A stretch of DNA of 64,000 bases from Helicocarpus griseus UAMH5409 (taxonomy: Eukaryota; Ascomycota; Eurotiomycetes; Onygenales; Ajellomycetaceae): the NCBI GenBank assembly GCA_002573585.1, contig PDNB01000009.1, forward strand, positions 186,001 through 250,000, read 5' to 3'. Each line of letters starts with the position of its first letter. Within the stretch, counting starts at the first letter, position 1. The translations under genes were made by a program, and so were the position numbers. The notes beneath the pieces are model-generated. The model was not told the origin of the DNA. It worked only from the letters and a program-made list of their open reading frames with translations, and did no database searches. Shown piece after piece: positions 58,085-64,000 of this stretch.

Positions 58085-58656
58085 GGCACTTTCCTTCATC
58101 AGCACTGCTGTGAGTTGCTGCTTTGAGTGCTTTGTACAAATCGTCCATTTAGTCAAGCGCTGCTAGGATTATCAGAGAGGTCAGGGCGTGGAGTTGTTTC
58201 ATCACAACACCACGCCCTGGCCTCTCTACGAAACAACCCCCATCCCCAGGTCGAGCATGCCCGGACCCGCGATGAGGATGAGTTCTTTAACAATGGCCCA
58301 TCGCAAAACAGGTGTCTGAGCACAGTGATGGATTTGGGACGTGAAACTTGCAAATGAAGATGGTAAGTCGGCCCCCCTCTCCCCCCTACATCTCAAATTG
58401 CCAGTACTCATGTCATATGAAGGACTTCCTTCCTTAAACAATAATCTGCGGCGTGCGATGGACCCCGTTCCAGAAAGCCAGGTTGCTTGTCGAGTAACCT
58501 TGAGGAGGACTTTGAGATAACCAATTTCCACCCGTGAACGAGGCCCGATCCCACCACCAAACGGCTACGCCCAGCCAAATGCTTCGCTGTATTCGCCTTT
58601 AAGCCCACGAGCAACAACGGCTGGCCTCAAACCTATAAGGAGGCGATATCTATCCC

Positions 58657-58670
58657 GGGGGGGGGGGGGG
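58657..58670. repeat. 14-bp poly-G run
   Basis: Fourteen consecutive G after TATCCC. It is unusual in this window and could be an unstable tract or a length-uncertain assembly position. Confidence 0.85.
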
Positions 58671-59377
58671 TTCGGTGAGTACTGGAGGGCCGCCGTAATG
58701 ACCCTAATGCTGACCCGAATGGCATTCTTCGCTTTGTGTGTTCAATTCTCCAATATACCCGCGATAGCAGCCCTGCATATATTCAGTTTTGTCAACAATT
58801 TAATTGCCCCTATGGAGCCGAAACAACTTCTGTCACCATTCATAAAATATTCAGCATTTTTGGATCTTTCAAAAATCCCTGTCCTCTTGTCATAGCTGGT
58901 CTGACCTCGAGCGAGAAGTCCTTTGTGTTATTAGGCATTTTTATGTCCTTATGGCCTGACAAGAAACATCAATATTTAATGTTTGCAGCAGACATAGAAG
59001 TTGAGGGGCTTTCAGACAACTTACCTATGTTTACTATAAGCACTCAATAAAACAACATGAAACAGATGCGAAACCCTATCAGGATTTCTGTCAATTCAAC
59101 ACCACTGTCAATAATGATGGTGCTAGAGGTGACGAAGACAACGAATACAAGAAATGTTGGCGCGTCATAAATGTTGGCGCGTCATACAACTCATCTTCAA
59201 AGAGCTGGGAATTGAACTGTGCAAAAAAATGGACCAAGCACCGGTGCACAGGGATACAAGAGATTTGAGCTTCTGCATTTATTCTTCAACGCTGATGTTT
59301 ACCCCTATGTCGAACTTGAGCCGGATATCGAGGCTGAATCTGATAAGCCCTGTTTTATACTCCCTATGGTCGTATGT
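58671..59377 (+). other. Possible remnant of a secreted Cys-containing protein gene
   Basis: Two frames look partly protein-like. One is 58736-59050. The other, about 59068-59267, has spaced Cys residues (DFCQFNTT, KKCWRVINV, WELNCAKKW). They cannot be joined with convincing splice sites, and a short tandem duplication of TGTTGGCGCGTCAT lies at about 59154-59186. The region runs into the solo LTR. I would not call a gene; it may be coding sequence cut by the insertion. Confidence 0.25.
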
Positions 59378-59382
59378 GCTGG

Positions 59383-59870
59383 TGTCATGGTCACGGGGCC
59401 CCGCGCTGAGTAAGCAGCGCCAAGGCTGCGGAGCGGCGCCGATCTCCCTATCCCGCATTCCGCCAGCTACGTCTTCCACCTCATATTGCATATACGAGGG
59501 CCGCGCAATTGAGGCCTGCAGATAAGTCTATTGAGGAGCGGCATATCAATCGACGCAAGGCAGTGAGATGACGTATGGAACACGTACGCAGGACGTGGGG
59601 CAAACAGTGGCATATTATGCCAGAGCGCGCGGAGAAGCTCGATATACGCTTATTTATAGAGGCAGCTGGCCCTTCCTTTTGAAGGGCAGCAATTCGTTGT
59701 GAATCAAACTCTCTTCTTGAAATCCTCATACAAATTACTACGTATAATCCTACCTCATCCTTATAGTAGAATCTCTTGTTCAGGCGTGCTCAGCTAGTTC
59801 GATAAGCACGTCAAACCCCTAAGCACGTGACGCCTACGAATACATTACGTCTCGCAGTCGTCCCGTCACA
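59383..59870 (-). mobile_element. Solo LTR (copy 2) with 5-bp target duplication
   Basis: A 488-bp unit with TG...CA ends in the element's orientation (TGTGACGGG at one end, CCATGACA at the other). On the plus strand it is flanked by GCTGG at 59378-59382 and 59871-59875, a perfect 5-bp target-site duplication as left by LTR-retrotransposon integrases. No internal coding region adjoins it, so the element was probably lost by recombination between its LTRs. It is inverted relative to the copy at 55651-56408. Confidence 0.9.
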
Positions 59871-59875
59871 GCTGG

Positions 59876-61886
59876 TTTATCAGTTATGGAAAATATAAGC
59901 AGCTTGTTGGAAATATTCAGCGAGCGGCGCTGGTTTTCTTCAGAGGCCTTCTTGGCACGGTGAATCAATCAACTTGGAGCATATCGCCGAAGGTGTTCAT
60001 TAGAACTACCAAATCTCAGAGAGCAACTTCTTCATTCAAAGATCTAATTCTCCCGCTTTTCCTTCCTTGATTCAGGTCATGGTTTTTTGCTGAACTGGGT
60101 GTGGTGATTCCAGCGTATGAGTAATGAGAGATGCGTTGACGAAAACTCCTACCTACCGGAGGATATTCATATTTTGGGAAATTGATGAGAAACCACTTTT
60201 ATCCAGGACCCTTGAAACTCAATATCCGCTCGGCAAATTCCTGTCAGAACTACCACACTGCCAAACATACGTCCAGATCGTCAAACTTTTTTAGTTCAAG
60301 GCTTGTACCATTGTAGGGTAGTATTGTACAGGGATTCATTTCCACACAGAGATTGGATTCGTCTCACCGAGATGAATAGATCAAGCATCGTTCGCTAAGG
60401 CGCGCTTAGAAGAAGACAATGGATCCCGCTGCCCAATGATAATGTCATGACGGTGTCAAGACCCGGGAAGGACTTCTATAGCCCTGACGTCGAGCGCTCC
60501 GGACCGCTCGGCCTGGGGCTAGCTCAGAGAACTGTTTTTCTACTTCTGCGCTCATACCTTGTCAACCTCGGGATGTGACAGAGGAAGGACTAGACATAAT
60601 GTGTCTTTTCAACAGATATCCTTTCAGGTTTCGAGGGCCTGGTTTTTTTTTAACCGGACGGGTAGTGATTGAGGAGTGGTTTGCCCGTTGCCAGTACCTC
60701 GCGATTTGCGACCATGGTGAGCTCCGAGTAGGTGGTCGGATATCTCACGGTCCCGCGTCACTCGCCTGAAGTTATTTTACTCCTTGATATATGAATGTTG
60801 ATGCCCTTTTAGCTGCTGTAATTATTAGGCAGCAATTTAAATGAATAGATCCTTGTCACTTGAGGGTCTTGCTGAGGCCATTTGCAAGGGATAGTTTTGA
60901 AGTCGGGCCTGCGGAGTAAACCATCTTGGAATTATCCGTCTCCGAACTCTCTACGAAGCCTCAAAATATACCGTTAAGTCCTCGACTGTAGTCATATCTG
61001 GGTACGGTTTATGAGGGAAAGTATTCTGTAGAACATAAAACCGAATAAATATTTTTGAATTAGGGAAAGTCATCTCTCTATGTGTGCACTGACTCTGTAC
61101 TATCATACTAGGTTGCTCACAAAAAGCAATGTAGAAACGGAGAGTACAATTAATGCACATTATTCCTTCATCAAGCAGTCATAATGTATAAAAGAAGGCG
61201 ATATGAAAGATAACAGATAGTCGACAAGCAGCTTTTACTACAGTACATGTACATGTACAATACTACTAGTACGTGCAAGGAACAACGGCCGGGGCTGTGA
61301 ATTTGCCTCATCCAGAACGTAAACAGATTTTCTCGGTCCGATTGGCTAGTCAACATGCATACTAAGTTATGTGGGAAGCACGCTTTCATAAATTCTACAT
61401 CTATCTTATTCTTTGTAATTATGCGGGTGTGAAAAACCATTACAAAGGTTCAATACTAATATTCTCCAGGGTGGGATTTAAACAACAGCAGAGTCAGGTT
61501 ATTGATGAGATTGCTTTAGAATAAACTTAAAACATATAAAGCATAGCATTGAAATGTCAAACGTATTGAAGCATCTTCGAGGTCCTGCCCAGAAGGATTT
61601 TGATTTTTGGCGCGAAAATGATAGCCCACGAAAACCAGTATATCCAGCCCATAGCAAACCCGGTGGTTACGGTTCATAATAAGTGAATCTAATATGAGCA
61701 AGATTGATTGGCTTGACTAGGGAACAAATCTGATCGGTGCATCAGGTGCTCAGTACATAAAGATAGAATGTCAAAAAGTGAAGGAAACCTCGCAGCAAGA
61801 AAAATATAAACTTGAGTCCTCAAAGGAAAAAGAACCCGGCTTTGAGGGACCAACAGCGCGTTTTTGGATATGGCCGAGAATGAAGC
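59876..61886. other. Gene-poor stretch downstream of the solo LTR
   Basis: No recognised gene. GTACATGTACATGTAC, a self-complementary tract, lies at 61243-61258. Frames at 60575-60769 and 61171-61440 lack domains. Confidence 0.4.
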
Positions 61887-62558
61887 TTAGCAGCCCGTAA
61901 CATAATTGACAGTAAGCCTACAGCCATCGTCATATGTCTTGCTGCCACAAATTCTGCAACCATGGTCACGGAGTTGATTGTAGCCGTCGATCATCTCTCT
62001 GCCAGAAAGGTCGCAATTTCCTCCCTCGACGAAAATGCCGCAGTTCCCATAGCATACACCGGTTTGTGTGGCTCTGTGTAGCTCAGGGCAGTCAGCAATC
62101 TTGCACTCTTAGCAGATGATAGTTTTATGGGATGACTTTACCCCGATCCAGTAAAATAGCGATGATTGGCATCGATGATACGGTAGGCCGCATCACATTC
62201 TCCAGCCGAGAGGCTGCTGCCACAGAGAGTCGAGCCAGCACAACTGAAGCTTTCACCAGCAGCTGCTATAAATACTGTTAGATCTTCCCTCCGACATAAC
62301 ATTCAATCTCCAACCTCTAGCCGGCCTTATACATCCTCCCCGTACTACATCTGCTGGCCCTGCCACACGAGCTCCTAAGCGGCTGTATTCCCAAATGAAT
62401 CAACCCAACTTACCGTGGGCTTTGACTGACCCCTCAACTGTCGCCGCGACGACCTCGGCCCCATTAAACAAGGGAAGCTTCAGCGTGTCTGGTGTAGCCT
62501 CAGCACGTTTGCTGGCCAGAGCTGCAATGGAGATAGCGAAAGTGGCAGTGTAGCGCAT
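61887..62558 (-). CDS. Secreted KP4-family killer-toxin-like protein
   Basis: Small secreted Cys-rich protein of the KP4 family. The founding member, made by a virus-infected smut fungus, inhibits fungal growth by acting on calcium transport; cellular homologues occur in many ascomycetes. Exons 62558-62414, 62265-62142 and 62073-61887 give 151 aa. A signal peptide of about 20 residues is followed by a mature part with ten Cys, the number expected for five disulfides. A conserved DHGCRICG segment and the final TVNYV strand are the clearest family marks. The second intron (68 nt) was chosen because its GTAAAG donor and CTACACAG acceptor are the pair that keeps the frame; an upstream AG would shift it. 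No lesion is seen. The target and any self-protection are unknown. Confidence 0.8.
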
Positions 62559-64000
62559 GATGGAGAATAAAGGGGGACTGGAGATCTGTGTGATTCTAAT
62601 GGGGTTGCGATTTGATAGATGAATGTCGATGGTGATACACTGGATAAAGGGGAGGAATAGTGGCCATATTTGTACCTCAAGAAAAGGGGCAAGGACACGG
62701 TGCTGCCCTTTGAGGAATATCGGTCCAGTGGGAGAAATTAATTTCCTCAAGCAAACACTCGATCATATATCACCATCAATGTAACGCTTCAATCTGGTTA
62801 GTCCCTTTCCGTGCAACTGACTGAGAGAATTGTTGCTCCGTCACTTAGATCCTTAACCGCCCCTGGTGCCGTCGCATAGCTAATTGAAGCGCGTGCCGTA
62901 TATTCGCTGGGATACAACGATCAAGACATTCCGTTGAGATGTTCTAGGCTATTTAGATTAAACGGATGCTATTCCTCTTTGATCAGGGATTTGGGTAGCC
63001 GCATGTTCTACCCAAAAGTCCTGTTTCAAGGTAGATACATGAAGTCTGAATCTGCATGTTCGCCTACCTAAGAACTCAGCATCTTCTTAACAGCATGGGA
63101 GCATTGCCAATCAGATCCCATCTCAGGGTTCGTCGGTGTGATTATACCATACAACCCATCAACTGCCCTGGTTTTAGGTGCATCTTCGAGTTCTCGACGT
63201 CGAAGAAGAGAGACAAGAGTGATGGGAAACCACATGTCCGCGGGAAATAGAGCCGAGAATCGATCTTGAGTCAAAATGAGATTAACTCTCCATTTGAGCA
63301 GGGTGTCTGTATCTCAAGTTGCGAGCATTCTAGAAGCGGCGACTGTACATGTACATACATACGTCAACCGTACTATCTCAATTTATGCACTGTGGGGTTG
63401 TATAACCTGTTGGAGCCACAAATCGTGCAAAGCCTGTGAGAGATGATTTGACTGTTTGAGGACAAGCCCGTCTAGAAATAGAGGTAATCTTGTCATATTC
63501 TGTATATTTCCAGAATGGATTTATTTGGTAGTATTGGAAATGTCTACTGTAATCAAAGCATACAGCAAAGGATGGCCCAAATGAACAATGACGTTGGTTG
63601 AAGTTGCCATTTCCCTTCAACCCTGCTTAGTACTAGTCTTCAGGTGTTGGATTCTTGTTCTGAAAAGTCCTTGGAGACTGGAGTAGTTTGAGTGTCGAGT
63701 GTCGAGACTCGAGGGCATTTGGATCCATGTTGAAATACACTATTAACTAGCTACTAGCCACTAGGTAAGTAGTACTAGTGTTCACGTTACATTTGTGAAA
63801 TGCACGAAGTTTTCATGTACGTGACTTACCTAGGTAGGGCTTCTCCATTCACGTGATTTCTACACTGTGGAGGAGCCTTCAGGCTATCATCATTGTCATG
63901 CATGTACATGTACATTATCTCAAATGACTCAGTCCAACCTGAGCTTCCAATTGTAGCAGAGTGCATGTTTCGGCGTGGCTGAAGTTCGCCATAAATTATT
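62559..64000. other. Promoter of the KP4-like gene and right-edge intergenic sequence
   Basis: No further gene is recognised. Two more TGTACATGTACA-type tracts lie at 63344-63360 and 63901-63915. The final 300 bp contain CTAG-rich and GTGTCGAG-repeat sequence (about 63690-63780). Confidence 0.4.

Noticed and set aside
56409..59377. Full-length retrotransposon between the two LTRs
   Set aside because: The LTRs are in inverted, not direct, orientation and no gag, protease, reverse transcriptase or integrase motif is present.
1..64000. CRISPR array, operon or prokaryotic insertion sequence
   Set aside because: No regularly spaced repeats or bacterial-type gene packing; the DNA is intron-bearing fungal sequence throughout.

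Overview
The window is filamentous-ascomycete DNA. Genes are dense and multi-exon, with introns of about 50-140 nt, GT..AG ends and branch sites such as TACTAAC or GCTAAC. The gene set is fungal: Zn2Cys6 regulators, an iterative highly reducing polyketide synthase, a GDA1-type Golgi GDPase, Sey1, mitochondrial IF3 and EF-Tu. A class Eurotiomycetes genome is likely; a more exact placement is a guess. All exon borders were placed by eye from splice signals and reading-frame continuity. In each full multi-exon model the exon lengths sum to a multiple of three.

Layout. 1-2.4 kb: 3' truncated arrestin-like trafficking adaptor (minus). 6.3-8.3 kb: Mn/Fe superoxide dismutase and a small unknown gene. 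9.5-34.3 kb: probable secondary-metabolite cluster. It holds a secreted SMP-30/gluconolactonase-like protein, an asparagine-synthetase-type amidotransferase, a P450 with an unusual N-terminus, a membrane cytochrome b5, a RidA-fold protein, an AflR-like Zn2Cys6 regulator, an FSH1/LovG-type hydrolase and a HR-PKS of about 2427 aa. 35-54.8 kb: mostly conserved genes (GDA1, IF3, EF-Tu, a bZIP factor, an unknown 463-aa protein, a short Zn2Cys6 protein with a decayed downstream region, Sey1, a GNAT acetyltransferase). 55.6-59.9 kb: transposon island. Two LTR copies lie in inverted orientation; one is a clean solo LTR with a 5-bp target duplication, the other carries a 315-bp hAT-type MITE. Broken gene remnants lie between them. 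61.9-62.6 kb: small secreted KP4-family killer-toxin-like gene. The last kilobase and a half holds no recognised gene.

How the cluster may work (inference). The HR-PKS has no release domain, and the divergently transcribed FSH1 hydrolase would free the chain as an acid. The ATP- and glutamine-dependent amidotransferase could convert the acid to an amide. The P450 with its divergent cytochrome b5 would oxidise the product, and the AflR-like factor would control expression. The roles of the RidA-fold and SMP-30-like proteins are open. I do not recognise this combination as a characterised pathway.
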